DNA of 64,000 nucleotides, from NCBI RefSeq assembly GCF_943373825.1, contig NZ_CALSBP010000001.1:248001-312000 (forward strand), given 5' to 3'. The translations under genes were made by a program, and so were the position numbers. The stretch comes from Aquimarina spinulae (GTDB taxonomy: Bacteria > Bacteroidota > Bacteroidia > Flavobacteriales > Flavobacteriaceae). Of the stretch, positions 51,935 to 61,524 are shown in pieces (positions within the stretch are counted from its first letter, which is position 1; each line of letters opens with the position of its first letter). The notes below the pieces were generated by a model. That model was not told where the DNA came from, did no database searches, and was given only the letters and a program-made list of their open reading frames with translations.

Positions 51935-52614
51935 TAAATTGTTTGATTATAGAAGACGAACACGGTGCGCAAGAAGTGTTACAAAACTACATTGATAGAA
52001 CTCCGTTTGTGAACTGTTTAGGAGTATATGAAAGTGGATTGGATATTAGGTTTGAAGAACTAAAGAAGGTAGATTTTATGTTTTTAGATATTCAGCTACC
52101 TGAGTTAAATGGATTGTCATTCTTAAAAACACTTATCCACCCTCCAAAAGTAATTGTAACTACTGCTTATCCAGATTATGCAGTAGATGCTTTTGAAGAA
52201 AATGTATTGGACTACCTGGTAAAACCATTTTCTTATGAACGTTTTTTTAAAGCGATTACCCGAGTTCGAAATCAAATACAGATTACAAATGACGAAATCA
52301 ATAAACAACTTTTTCTATATGCAGACAAGACCATTTATAAAATTACTATTGATGATATTTTATATTTAAAAGCCGAAGTAGATTATGTAAAAGTGGTTAC
52401 TAAAGAAAAGTCTATTTTATTGTTAGACAGTTTACATAATTGGGAAAAAAAACTACATGACGATAATTTTGTAAGAACTCATCGTTCTTATATTGTAAAT
52501 TTTGAGAAAATAGAAAAAGTATCGGGAAACTTGGTGTATATAGCAGATGAAAAAATTCCTATCGGAAAAACATATAAAGAAGAATTCTTAAAAAAGATAA
52601 AATACATAAAGTAG
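51931..52614 (+). CDS. LytTR family response regulator
   Basis: A 227-residue regulator: receiver domain with acidic pocket Glu8-Asp9 and phospho-acceptor Asp53 in FLDIQLPELNG, then a LytTR DNA-binding domain (about 130-225) with YLKAEVDYVKVVT and FVRTHRSYIVNFEKI. Partner of the overlapping kinase (ATGA overlap). Likely target is the TonB operon itself; no paired LytTR site was identified. Confidence 0.94.
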   Translation: MINCLIIEDEHGAQEVLQNYIDRTPFVNCLGVYESGLDIRFEELKKVDFMFLDIQLPELNGLSFLKTLIHPPKVIVTTAYPDYAVDAFEENVLDYLVKPFSYERFFKAITRVRNQIQITNDEINKQLFLYADKTIYKITIDDILYLKAEVDYVKVVTKEKSILLLDSLHNWEKKLHDDNFVRTHRSYIVNFEKIEKVSGNLVYIADEKIPIGKTYKEEFLKKIKYIK

Positions 52615-52654
52615 TACTACTTTTTTAAAAGTTAGAAGCTTGAAGATTCAATAT

Positions 52655-53230
52655 TTATTTTTTAGCAACATCTTTTCTAATACGACTTAAAGTACTATCT
52701 GTTATGCCTAAATAGGATGCAATATGTTTTAAGGGAGCATTCATAATAATTTCTGAATTTGATTGTAAAAGAGCAATGTATCGTTGTTCTGCTGTTTGAT
52801 TTATCATCGAGATAGTTCTTTTTTTTGAAGCAATAAATTCTTTAACCAAGATAGCTCTTCCAAAATCTCTAAATGCTGGTTTGTTATGAAAAAGAGAGTT
52901 TAGTTGTTGATATGAAAATCGATATCCCCGACAATCGGTAACTGCTTGTATATTTACTTGCGAAGGCACTCTTTGAAAAAAAGAAGTAACCTCAAAAACA
53001 ACAGAATTTGAAGTATAAAAATCAGTAGTAACCTCGTTACCTTCGATGTCATATAAATATGTTCGTAATAGCCCTTTTTCAAAAAAGTAGTAGTCATCAC
53101 TAATTTTACCTTCTCGAACGATGAATTCTCCTTTGTTTAATTCTTTATATTCAAAAGATTGAGCTATAGCTATGGCTTCTGCTTTGGTAATGGGAATAAT
53201 GTGTTGAATAAATGCTACTAAACTGTTCAT
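52655..53230 (-). CDS. Crp/Fnr family transcriptional regulator
   Basis: A 191-residue protein with a cyclic-nucleotide-binding-like beta barrel (GEFIVREGKISDDYYFFEKG near 33-52) and a C-terminal winged helix (APLKHIASYLGITDSTLSRIRKDV). No Fnr-type cysteines are seen. It may respond to a nucleotide or small molecule, as do many Bacteroidota CRP-like proteins. Convergent with the response regulator across a 40-base gap. Confidence 0.88.
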   Translation of the reverse strand: MNSLVAFIQHIIPITKAEAIAIAQSFEYKELNKGEFIVREGKISDDYYFFEKGLLRTYLYDIEGNEVTTDFYTSNSVVFEVTSFFQRVPSQVNIQAVTDCRGYRFSYQQLNSLFHNKPAFRDFGRAILVKEFIASKKRTISMINQTAEQRYIALLQSNSEIIMNAPLKHIASYLGITDSTLSRIRKDVAKK

Positions 53231-53384
53231 GTTATAAAATCATTTATGATTATAATTGTTTTCAATTTAAATTTTCTATAAGATCTCTGTTTATTTAATA
53301 TTATTCCTTGATTAGTGACCAATTTCAAACTTATTTTGTTTTGAGTTAATTTTTCTTGATAAAAGGCAAGAAATCGTTTTAGAA

Positions 53385-54077
53385 TTAATTATTAGTCTCA
53401 AAGTTTTCTATTTCGAGTAAAAAAGAGAGTGTTCTATTCAAAGAAGAATTTGCAGATTCGTCTGTAAGTAAAGAGTTTTTACCCAATTGTATCCAAAAAG
53501 GAGAGTTTTGCGCTAGAGCCCCATATTTACTTAAGATCCAAAAAGATAATGGAAACCATAGTATAGAAAACCCAACATGTATAATAATAACAATAGCCGC
53601 TTTTTTCCAAATTTCTGGGATCAAGACTAATGGATCCATAGAAAAAAAGACAATCATAAGTAACCAGAAATAGATATTAGAGAGAATAAAAATGAACTGA
53701 TTGTGTTTCAGCCTTTTTAATTTAAGATGTTCAATAATTTTTTGAAGTTTTACAATAGGTTCGGTATACTTAATTTTCGACATCAAATTCAATTGAGATA
53801 CATTTTTATAAAATACAACCTTAGACAGTAGTATTAATAGTGCCGCCGAAACAGAAATACCAATACTTTTGAAGTGTATTACCAAAACAATCCAGGCATA
53901 AATGATGACTAACAAATTGAAAATCATATATAACACACTTTGTGTTTTCATTCGTTTTACATTAGAATCAATTTTTTTATACTTAGATTCTTTAAATAAT
54001 TGAATCACTAAATTTTCACCTTCAATTGACCGGTTATAATGATTACCCCATTCTTCTTGTATGTTATCTAAATTCAT
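53385..54077 (-). CDS. Membrane protein paired with ECF sigma factor
   Basis: A 230-residue protein with a hydrophilic N-terminus (about 1-45) and four transmembrane helices grouped in two pairs. It directly follows a sigma factor gene (one-base gap), the usual position for an anti-sigma factor, but it lacks a recognisable zinc-binding anti-sigma motif. Acting as the membrane-bound regulator of that sigma is an inference from context. Confidence 0.6.
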   Translation of the reverse strand: MNLDNIQEEWGNHYNRSIEGENLVIQLFKESKYKKIDSNVKRMKTQSVLYMIFNLLVIIYAWIVLVIHFKSIGISVSAALLILLSKVVFYKNVSQLNLMSKIKYTEPIVKLQKIIEHLKLKRLKHNQFIFILSNIYFWLLMIVFFSMDPLVLIPEIWKKAAIVIIIHVGFSILWFPLSFWILSKYGALAQNSPFWIQLGKNSLLTDESANSSLNRTLSFLLEIENFETNN

Positions 54078-54078
54078 T

Positions 54079-54573
54079 TTAGTTGTTATTAAATTTTTCT
54101 TTTAATTGTTTTTTTATCCTTGATATTTTGGTAGCAACATTAGTAGTAGATATACCCAGAGTTGTACCCATTTCTTCATAGCTATATTTTTCTAAATAAA
54201 GAAGAATTAGTGCTTTGTTTAACTCGCTTAACTCAGCAATAAAATGATAGAGTTGTTCTATGTTTTCTGTACTATCAGAGCTTTGCTTATGTACTGTAGA
54301 AACCAAATTCTCATTAAACGTATCACATTTACTTCTTTGGTAATTGGATTTACGATAAAATGAGATAGCCACATTTAGGGCTATTCGATACATCCAGGTT
54401 GATACTTTATAGGTATCATCATATTTTGGCCATGCTTTCCATAATTGTATAATTATTTCCTGAATAAGATCTTCTCTGTCATTGACATTCTTACAATATG
54501 AATTTGCAACCTTATAAAGAATGCCTTTATTGCTTCTTAAGATTTTAATAAACGTTTCTTCATTCAAAATCAT
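54079..54573 (-). CDS. RNA polymerase ECF-type sigma factor
   Basis: A 164-residue sigma factor: region 2 (YCKNVNDREDLIQEIIIQLW and KVSTWMYRIALNVAISFYRK) and region 4 (YSYEEMGTTLGISTTNVATKISRIKKQL). The start ATG 54571-54573 is clear. First of a two-gene operon with a membrane protein. It is distinct from the sigma factor at 46858, and its upstream region does not show the GTGAC-N15-GTGTC motif. Confidence 0.92.
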   Translation of the reverse strand: MILNEETFIKILRSNKGILYKVANSYCKNVNDREDLIQEIIIQLWKAWPKYDDTYKVSTWMYRIALNVAISFYRKSNYQRSKCDTFNENLVSTVHKQSSDSTENIEQLYHFIAELSELNKALILLYLEKYSYEEMGTTLGISTTNVATKISRIKKQLKEKFNNN

Positions 54574-54732
54574 ATTAATTGTTGTTTACTCTATTATTCG
54601 TTTAGAATTATAAAAAATCACAGATGATCAATTTTTTTATACTAATTAATATGGTTATTAGATATTTATATACACTAAGGTAAGTATAAGGTATTGGCTA
54701 TTTATCTAAGTTTTTAGAAAATATAAATAAAT

Positions 54733-54768
54733 AAAGAGGTTCAATCACAAATGTGATTGAACCTCTTT
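54733..54768. terminator. Strong terminator of the ABC/TonB operon
   Basis: AAAGAGGTTCAATCACA (54733-54749) pairs perfectly with TGTGATTGAACCTCTTT (54752-54768), 16-17 bp with a tiny loop. On the minus strand it is followed by ATTTATTTATAT. A second small hairpin TTTCCCTTCGGGAAA (54767-54781) precedes it. Placed 60 bases after the stop of the last permease. Confidence 0.85.
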
Positions 54769-54828
54769 TCCCGAAGGGAAATCGATTAATAGTATAGAGT
54801 TTTTGTATGTACGACTCCTCTACATATA

Positions 54829-56169
54829 TTAGATCTTTCTCAAATTAAAAAAGCTGATTAATGAAATAATTATTGTGATTAATACTAATGGAAGTATAGA
54901 ATTGGCCCAATTAATGGTATGTACAATAGATGCATATTTTGGTTTAAATTCCTTCCAATTTTCATTTTTAACCGGATAATTTTCGAATATTTTGGGATAG
55001 AAGTACAGCCTTAATTCTTCATGATACTTATCTAGATGATCTAAAAAGAGTAGGTGATTATTTAAGTCGGATTGCGCAATTTGATTAAAGGTTAATTGAG
55101 CATGCATAGTAGGTATTGCTAAAGATATTGCCTCACTTACTTTTTCTCTTAGTTTTATTTTTTTCTTCATTACTTTACTAGATTCTATAGATTCATCATC
55201 ACCCATTTGTTGCATTCCATAATACCAGAGCCAGCTAAATTTGTCTTCAGGAACAGGATATTTTTTATACTGTGGATAGTGAGCAAAAAATTTATCCATA
55301 GTAACCTTTTTTGCCATATCCCATTTTTTATGATATCCATCTCGTTGTTCTACCATAGTTTTTAATGTTTCTGGTACAGGATATGTATTAACGACAAAAT
55401 TGTTTACCGAAGCAGGAAGTAATATGGTTAGTACGATCCATAAAGAAAGTAATGTCAATGCATTAAAACTCGAATTTTTTCGAAAAGAAATAATAATAAA
55501 ACATAGAGAAGTCCAAAATGCCAAATACAAAACACTCACAGTTATAAAAGCCATAAGAGCTTCATTAATTGGTAGTTGTAAAATAATAATAGCCAATAAA
55601 AAAAGTATAGCTAATACTACATATAAAAAAAATACTCTTATAGATAGTTTTTTAAATAAAAAGCTGAGAGGAGAGGAGGTTTGAGTGGCTATTAACCGCC
55701 AAGTTTTTCCTTCTTTTTCCTCAGAATATAAATTGAATGTTAGCGTAATAAGCACCAACGGAAACAAGTAAATGATTACAAATCCAAGATCTAAATTACC
55801 TGAGAGTAAAAGGGATGGATTCTCAAAATCGGTATCATATTTTTGCCCTTCAAGACCGCGTATAGTTACTGCTAATATCGAGGGATTTACATCTCGTTGA
55901 CCAATAGAAATCCCTGTTAAACTATTTGATTCCTTAACTAGAGAAAAACGTAAATAATAAAGTAACAGACCCAAGTCATCATTATGATATTTTACATTTC
56001 TTTTAATACTCTCTTCTTGAAACGATTTGGCTTCAATAATTGCTTTTTCTTGCTTTATATTAAACTGTTTTCCAATAAAAACACTTATTATACCTACTCC
56101 CAGAAGAAGTACAAGAGAAATAGCCGCTATTTTGGTTCTAATAAAAGATTTAAATAATAAGGAATACAT
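54829..56169 (-). CDS. ABC-2 type permease, DUF3526 family (second)
   Basis: A 446-residue membrane protein with one N-terminal helix, a large extracytoplasmic domain (about 40-130), a block of helices (about 135-260), another soluble domain and a last helix. The LYSEEKEGKTWRLIATQ segment is the cytoplasmic coupling motif of ABC-2 permeases. It lies 2 bases after a paralogous permease gene, with the ATPase and TonB receptor in the same operon. Substrate unknown. Confidence 0.8.
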   Translation of the reverse strand: MYSLLFKSFIRTKIAAISLVLLLGVGIISVFIGKQFNIKQEKAIIEAKSFQEESIKRNVKYHNDDLGLLLYYLRFSLVKESNSLTGISIGQRDVNPSILAVTIRGLEGQKYDTDFENPSLLLSGNLDLGFVIIYLFPLVLITLTFNLYSEEKEGKTWRLIATQTSSPLSFLFKKLSIRVFFLYVVLAILFLLAIIILQLPINEALMAFITVSVLYLAFWTSLCFIIISFRKNSSFNALTLLSLWIVLTILLPASVNNFVVNTYPVPETLKTMVEQRDGYHKKWDMAKKVTMDKFFAHYPQYKKYPVPEDKFSWLWYYGMQQMGDDESIESSKVMKKKIKLREKVSEAISLAIPTMHAQLTFNQIAQSDLNNHLLFLDHLDKYHEELRLYFYPKIFENYPVKNENWKEFKPKYASIVHTINWANSILPLVLITIIISLISFFNLRKI

Positions 56170-56171
56170 AG

Positions 56172-57611
56172 TTATAAGACTTTTGTTTTTTTAGATATTT
56201 TTTTTATGATTATAACTGAAAGAATACTCCAAAGAATTAAAGAGAAAATGGATAGTGCTTCGTTTTTCAGAATAGAGAATACAGGTAAATGATCATATTT
56301 GAAATCAGGAAAAGCTTCCCAATGACTCTTGTCTATAATACTAGGAGTATCTGTTTTTTTGTTTGGAATGAATTTCATTTGTAACGAATTCATTTCTTGT
56401 GCAAGTTGAAAACGATAGCGTTCTGCCTGATGCTGAAAATTAATATAGGAAGCGAAATCAGTTCCCGAAAAAGCCATAGAAATATGTTTTATTGCTGTGT
56501 ATGGGTTGAGTATAGCAGAGAACCTTTCGATAGCATTTTGACTTTTATATGTAGACAATAAATTATTTAAATGCTGATTGTAAATTGAAGCACTGATTTT
56601 TTCACTTTGACTCATAATAAAACCTCCATAGTTAAAAGGTAATTGGTCTACAGATTCAACATTATTTGCCAGGAGTACAGAATCTTTAATAGCTTTATAA
56701 TGAATATCATCTGGATTGTGACTATCCCCTTCTTTTATCAAGTCATTTTCTACAATAGATTCGAATTCTATTTTCGAAGGAGTAGGGTAAAGGTAATGTC
56801 CAAAAGCTTGAAGTGTTTTAGGAAGTATGATGATAAAGAAGAGCCAGATTCCTAAGAGTTTTATCAAAGAATCTTTAGCAGTTTTACTCATTGCAGAAAT
56901 TAGAATAGTAATACTACTAATAATACCAAAAAACAGTACATAACTCAATATCAATATAAAATATCTTAGTAATTCAGAAGATGTTATCGGATTGCCTTCT
57001 GCCAAAAACATGAATAACAGAGTAATTATAATTACAGGAATAAAGAAAAACATGGCTAGACTCATTAATCCAAGAGATTTACCAAAAAATATTTCTGACC
57101 AGGTTGCCCCTTGATTAATCATTATTTTTAAGGTGTTATTTTCCCGTTCACCAGCTAAAGCTCCAAATCCTAAATAAAAAATAAGCAATGGAAAAATGAT
57201 TTTTAACAACATAGCCAAACTTACTTCTCCAAAGCGAAGCAAGCCTGTAGAAAGGCTTGCTTCAGAGAAATTTATTGTATTTTGTTTATGAGCTTCTAAA
57301 AAAACGGCATTCCCCGTATAATTTTCCATTCCAAAATCAAACAGACTTAGTTTGTGTTTTAGGCGAAAAGCAAAGGATCCGTAGTGCGCCATACGATGTG
57401 GGTGCTTATCTGGGTTACTCTCCCAGCTATGCCTGGCTTCTTCCTGATAAAAATTACGAATACGGTTTTGAGTATTGTAATTATCCCACCCACTATAAGC
57501 AGCAAATGCAATTAAAACAATCACCAAAACCATAGTAATATGCAGTACTTTGGATCTAAAGGTGGTTTGCCATAATTGTTTGGCGAATAATATGATTACT
57601 GACCTTCTCAT
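56172..57611 (-). CDS. ABC-2 type permease, DUF3526 family (first)
   Basis: A 479-residue paralogue of the downstream permease, with the same layout: N-terminal helix, soluble domain, helix block (about 130-280) including GALAGERENNTLKIMINQGATWSEI, then soluble domain and C-terminal helix. The two permeases probably form a heterodimer energised by the ATPase at 60128. A perfect 11-bp inverted repeat (57236-57263) lies in the coding sequence, without U tail. 4 bases after the TonB receptor gene. Confidence 0.8.
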   Translation of the reverse strand: MRRSVIILFAKQLWQTTFRSKVLHITMVLVIVLIAFAAYSGWDNYNTQNRIRNFYQEEARHSWESNPDKHPHRMAHYGSFAFRLKHKLSLFDFGMENYTGNAVFLEAHKQNTINFSEASLSTGLLRFGEVSLAMLLKIIFPLLIFYLGFGALAGERENNTLKIMINQGATWSEIFFGKSLGLMSLAMFFFIPVIIITLLFMFLAEGNPITSSELLRYFILILSYVLFFGIISSITILISAMSKTAKDSLIKLLGIWLFFIIILPKTLQAFGHYLYPTPSKIEFESIVENDLIKEGDSHNPDDIHYKAIKDSVLLANNVESVDQLPFNYGGFIMSQSEKISASIYNQHLNNLLSTYKSQNAIERFSAILNPYTAIKHISMAFSGTDFASYINFQHQAERYRFQLAQEMNSLQMKFIPNKKTDTPSIIDKSHWEAFPDFKYDHLPVFSILKNEALSIFSLILWSILSVIIIKKISKKTKVL

Positions 57612-57615
57612 AGAT

Positions 57616-60117
57616 TTAAAATTTATAAGTTGTTGTAAGCGTTATATTTCTAGGAGCTCCAGGAAACAAACGTGTATATGTTTGTGCACCCAACCAATAT
57701 GTTTCATCGAATAAATTACCCACATTTACAGCTACCTGTAGATTACTTTTTGTAGGAGTATAATACAGTGCTGCATCAAAAATGGTAAAGGCAGGTACTT
57801 CAAAATCACGTGTAAACCAAGGTACTTTACTTCCTTGATGTTGTACGCCAAACCCAATACCCAAATCTCTTAATATAGACCCATTGTCGAAGTTATAACG
57901 AGTCCATAGATTTGCGCTATGTTTTGGTACGTTTTCTTTTCTGGCACCCTCCAAAGTGACATCGGCATCGGTTACGATAATTGCATCGATATAACTGTAA
58001 GAAGCATTTATTTGCCAATTGGGTAGTAAGTATCCTGCCATATCCCATTCAAATCCTCTACTACGGTCGGCTCCACGTTGCACCAATAAATCAGGCTGCG
58101 TAGGGTCATTGGCGCTCATTAGAATGTTTTTCTGATTAATTTCGTAGATAGCCATGTTCATTGTTATCTTTTTATTAAACAAATCAGCTTTCATCCCTAT
58201 TTCTTTTAAATCAGAAGTCAAAGGTTTGAACCGTGAAGCCGATTCATCAGCCCAAAAAAACTGACCTGTACTTGGGAGTAAGGTTACAGTATTGGATTGC
58301 GGTTGGAAACCTTCTAGATAAGTACCATACACGTTAATATTATCATTTATGGCATAAGTAATACCTATTCTGGGAAGAAGTCTTTGGTTTGTGAAAGAAG
58401 ATTCATTAGCTGCTTTATAATGAGTTATATCTTCGAACCACTCATTTCTTAAACTCAATAATAGAGAGAATTTGTTCCATTTCAACTGCTCCTGGATGTA
58501 TACAGCATTACTCATGGTTAATGCAGAAGGAACTGCGATACGCGAATTGATGGTATAATCTTGAATATTTTGTATCGTGTATGATGGGTTTGCTAAGTCA
58601 AAATGATTGACATTGGGTTTGGGCAATGTATTCCCCCCAATAGTAATGGTTTGATAATCTGATGCATTTGCTGGTTCAAAAGACCTGGTGACACTACCAT
58701 CATTTAATAAATACCCTCGTGCTGAGTTTTGACCACCTCCTTTAAGTTTTTTCCAGTAGTGCAAATCATACCCAACCAATAATTTGTGATCTATTGATCC
58801 TGTTTTGAAATCAAAATTGAAATAACTGTTCACATTATCAATGCTCCAAAACTGCTTTCGTTGTACAAATCGCATAGCGACCAAACTGGGAATAGGCTCG
58901 TTTGTAATATCTACAGCAAATGTATTTGTAGTACGATGCTCCTGTAAATCTTCGGTCCAGGTTTGTTTCATATAAGAGGTATTAAAAGTAATATTAGGAC
59001 TGAATTTATGAGAAAGGTTCCCCATAATAATTACTTCCTTAGATTTGAAGAAATCGCTGGAAGCTCCTAAATTAAGACTTATCGGTGTGCTGTTAAGATT
59101 GGTTTGACCAGCTACAGCACCAAAAATAGGTTGGCCACGGTCTAGATTACCGTTCATGTTATTGAAAATAAACTCTGCATTGATGGCGGTCTTTTCATTG
59201 GGAATATAACTGAAGGATGGTGATAATAATATTGATTTATTACTTACTAAATCACGGTAAGATTGTGCCGTTTGGTATGCTCCGTTGATACGATATAGTA
59301 ATGTTTTTGACTCATTAAGTGGCCCGGTAAAATCTAAGGTCCCTCTCATAGTACTAAAACTACCCACACTCAAGCTCACTTCTTTTCTATCTACCGATAA
59401 AGGTTTTTTAGTAACCATATTAATACTTCCACCGGGATCAACACTGGCAAAAGTTGCACTGGCAGGCCCTTTTATAACTTCTACTCTTTCTATGTTAGAA
59501 GTAAGTGGCTGTAAGAAATAATATTGCCGAGTACGCATACCATTAATGATCTGCCCTTCTTCGTTTTGGCTTATACCTCTTATATTGTACTGATTATAAA
59601 AACTAGATGGACTAACACCACTAACAACTTTTACGGCATCTGCTAAGTGAAAGGCCTGTCTGTCGGCAATTAACTCCTTGGTTACCGAGGCTATAGCCTG
59701 TGGTAGCTCTTTGTTTGCAATGGCCATTTTGGTCGCAGAAAAAGAATAGTCACTATTGTAATCTCGTTTTGTACGCCCGACTACCTCTACGGTTTGAAGT
59801 TGTAGTACATCTTCTTTTAGCGTTATTGTGCCAAGATCATACTCTTTGTTTTCTAGAAAATCATAGGCCTTGGTGATCGCATAAAAACCAACATAACTTA
59901 TCTTAACTTCATAAGTTCCTGTTTCTTGTAAAATAAAGTTGAATTCTCCGTTTTCATTAGAAATAGTTCCTTCTTTTTTTTCTTCAATATCAAAAGAAAT
60001 AGTAGCACCGGGAATGATATTTTGTTTTTCGTCAATAATTTTGCCCTTAATATTGATTTGAGAAAAACTTTGCTGACAAATAATGGCAAATAAAATAATT
60101 AAAACTTCTTTTTTCAT
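57616..60117 (-). CDS. TonB-dependent siderophore-type receptor
   Basis: An 833-residue receptor: signal peptide (to FSQ, residue 19), carboxypeptidase-like domain (21-110), plug (about 130-240 with NIRGISQNEEGQIINGMRTRQYY and GPASATFASVDPGGSINMVTKKP), and a FhuA/FecA-like barrel ending NITLTTTYKF, the typical C-terminal aromatic residue. The plug pattern is that of ferric-siderophore receptors. Unusually, it is inside an operon with an ABC-2 exporter-type transporter instead of an importer. Confidence 0.92.
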   Translation of the reverse strand: MKKEVLIILFAIICQQSFSQINIKGKIIDEKQNIIPGATISFDIEEKKEGTISNENGEFNFILQETGTYEVKISYVGFYAITKAYDFLENKEYDLGTITLKEDVLQLQTVEVVGRTKRDYNSDYSFSATKMAIANKELPQAIASVTKELIADRQAFHLADAVKVVSGVSPSSFYNQYNIRGISQNEEGQIINGMRTRQYYFLQPLTSNIERVEVIKGPASATFASVDPGGSINMVTKKPLSVDRKEVSLSVGSFSTMRGTLDFTGPLNESKTLLYRINGAYQTAQSYRDLVSNKSILLSPSFSYIPNEKTAINAEFIFNNMNGNLDRGQPIFGAVAGQTNLNSTPISLNLGASSDFFKSKEVIIMGNLSHKFSPNITFNTSYMKQTWTEDLQEHRTTNTFAVDITNEPIPSLVAMRFVQRKQFWSIDNVNSYFNFDFKTGSIDHKLLVGYDLHYWKKLKGGGQNSARGYLLNDGSVTRSFEPANASDYQTITIGGNTLPKPNVNHFDLANPSYTIQNIQDYTINSRIAVPSALTMSNAVYIQEQLKWNKFSLLLSLRNEWFEDITHYKAANESSFTNQRLLPRIGITYAINDNINVYGTYLEGFQPQSNTVTLLPSTGQFFWADESASRFKPLTSDLKEIGMKADLFNKKITMNMAIYEINQKNILMSANDPTQPDLLVQRGADRSRGFEWDMAGYLLPNWQINASYSYIDAIIVTDADVTLEGARKENVPKHSANLWTRYNFDNGSILRDLGIGFGVQHQGSKVPWFTRDFEVPAFTIFDAALYYTPTKSNLQVAVNVGNLFDETYWLGAQTYTRLFPGAPRNITLTTTYKF

Positions 60118-60127
60118 GGGGTAATTT

Positions 60128-60823
60128 TTAAATGGTTTCTAAATAGAGTTCTTTTAGTTGGTTGGCATCAATACCACTTGTTTTAATCTGTTGAACAAGG
60201 GAACCTTCTTTCATGATTCCGATAGTAGTACCTACATGTACCGCGTTGAATATATCATGTGTAGCCATGAATATGGTTTTACCTTCTTTAGCGAGTTCTT
60301 TGCAAGTTGTAGTAAATTCAGCCGATGCTTTAGGATCAAGACCAGATGTTGGTTCATCCATAAAAATTACATCAGCATTTTTTGCAACAGCAACCGCAAT
60401 ACCCACTTTTTGACGCATTCCTTTAGAATAAGTAGACAGATGTTGTAGATGTGCTTCTTCCTGTAACCCAGCTTTAGTCAAAAATTCCTGTAGTTTTTCT
60501 TGAGGATATTTATACCCAGCCAAACGACTGAAAAAATCTAAATTTTCTATTCCTGATAAGTTCCCATATAGCTGAACTGTCTCTGGGATATAGGCTGTTT
60601 TTTTCTTTATAGAAGTAGTATTGGATTCAATCTCTTCATTATCGATTAAAATTTGCCCACTATCGGGTTTTATAAAACCAAGAAATAGATTAATAGTTGT
60701 GGTTTTTCCTGCCCCATTTTGACCAAGGAGGCAGAATATAGAACCTTGTTCTACTTGAAAAGAAACATTGTTTACTGCTTTTTTTCCGTTATAGGTTTTT
60801 GACAAGTTTTTTGCTCTAAGCAT
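60128..60823 (-). CDS. ABC transporter ATP-binding protein
   Basis: A 231-residue ATPase with Walker A GQNGAGKTT near residues 34-42, signature YSKGMRQKVGIA, Walker B VIFMDEPTSGLDPKA and the H-loop (MATHDIF). Family resembles the NosF/CcmA-type ABC-2 ATPases. It precedes the TonB receptor gene by 10 bases and should energise the two DUF3526 permeases. Confidence 0.94.
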   Translation of the reverse strand: MLRAKNLSKTYNGKKAVNNVSFQVEQGSIFCLLGQNGAGKTTTINLFLGFIKPDSGQILIDNEEIESNTTSIKKKTAYIPETVQLYGNLSGIENLDFFSRLAGYKYPQEKLQEFLTKAGLQEEAHLQHLSTYSKGMRQKVGIAVAVAKNADVIFMDEPTSGLDPKASAEFTTTCKELAKEGKTIFMATHDIFNAVHVGTTIGIMKEGSLVQQIKTSGIDANQLKELYLETI

Positions 60824-61218
60824 TGTGTTTAAAGTATTATTGTATCTCTAAAAAGAGATCACATTAATTAATAGAGGTATAATCTTAAGTGGTAGTAATT
60901 AAACTGAGGTTTTAAATAAGAGAATACCCATTCCTTATATCTAAATGTTTATAACCTTGGGGTTATATGTGATTACAGTCTAAATTAGAGTACTTAAAAT
61001 TGAAAGTCGTTAAGTTTTAGATCCTAAAAACATGAGTAACAGAAGAAAGTCAAAGCTTATGAAAACATAAACCGAATTATCTTTTAAGGCTATGAGAATT
61101 GGCATTTATAGGTAACGCCATTTCATTGATTTAAGAAAATTTCGCAAGCATAAAACCTGATGAGTAATCGCTTAAAAGAAAGAGTTTAATCGTTAAAAAT
61201 GAAAATAGAGTATAATAA
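60824..61218. other. Intergenic region upstream of the ABC operon
   Basis: 395 bases without a convincing ORF. A short inverted repeat ATAACC-TTGG-GGTTAT (60951-60966), about 130 bases upstream of the ATPase start, is a possible regulator site. It is not clear whether the small CxxC gene upstream belongs to the same transcript. Confidence 0.4.
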
Positions 61219-61524
61219 CTATGCTAAAAAAGGAGGAGGTCTCGAAAATAGATTTGTAATACTTACATCACTACTATAAATGAAGTTGTAGTGACTTATT
61301 ACATTTTTTTGAGTATAGAACTCAAAAGTGCTACTTACATAGTTTTGGCTGGTGTCATTAACAGCAGCCGGAGTAAAATTGGTTATTGAAACGAGATCAC
61401 AAACTTCACAATGTTCTATACCATCATCATTATGAGTAAGTACATGCAAGCCTGCCACTTTCAGAGAAAGGAAAATGACAATAAAAATATAGGTAATGTA
61501 ATTTTTTAAATCCCCAATTTTCAT
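61219..61524 (-). CDS. Small membrane-anchored protein with HCEVC motif
   Basis: A 101-residue protein from the ATG at 61522-61524; a TTG start at 61542 adds six residues and is less likely. N-terminal hydrophobic helix (about 10-30) is followed by HVLTHNDDGIEHCEVCDLV, with a His/Asp-rich stretch and a CxxC that could bind metal or heme. Ends FSRPPPFLA. Similar small proteins precede TonB receptor genes in Flavobacteria. A metal-handling role is inferred. Confidence 0.6.
   Translation of the reverse strand: MKIGDLKNYITYIFIVIFLSLKVAGLHVLTHNDDGIEHCEVCDLVSITNFTPAAVNDTSQNYVSSTFEFYTQKNVISHYNFIYSSDVSITNLFSRPPPFLA

Noticed and set aside
57236..57263. Perfect 11-bp inverted repeat with 6-base loop
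   Set aside because: Lies inside a permease coding sequence, has no U tail and no partner; probably a coding coincidence.
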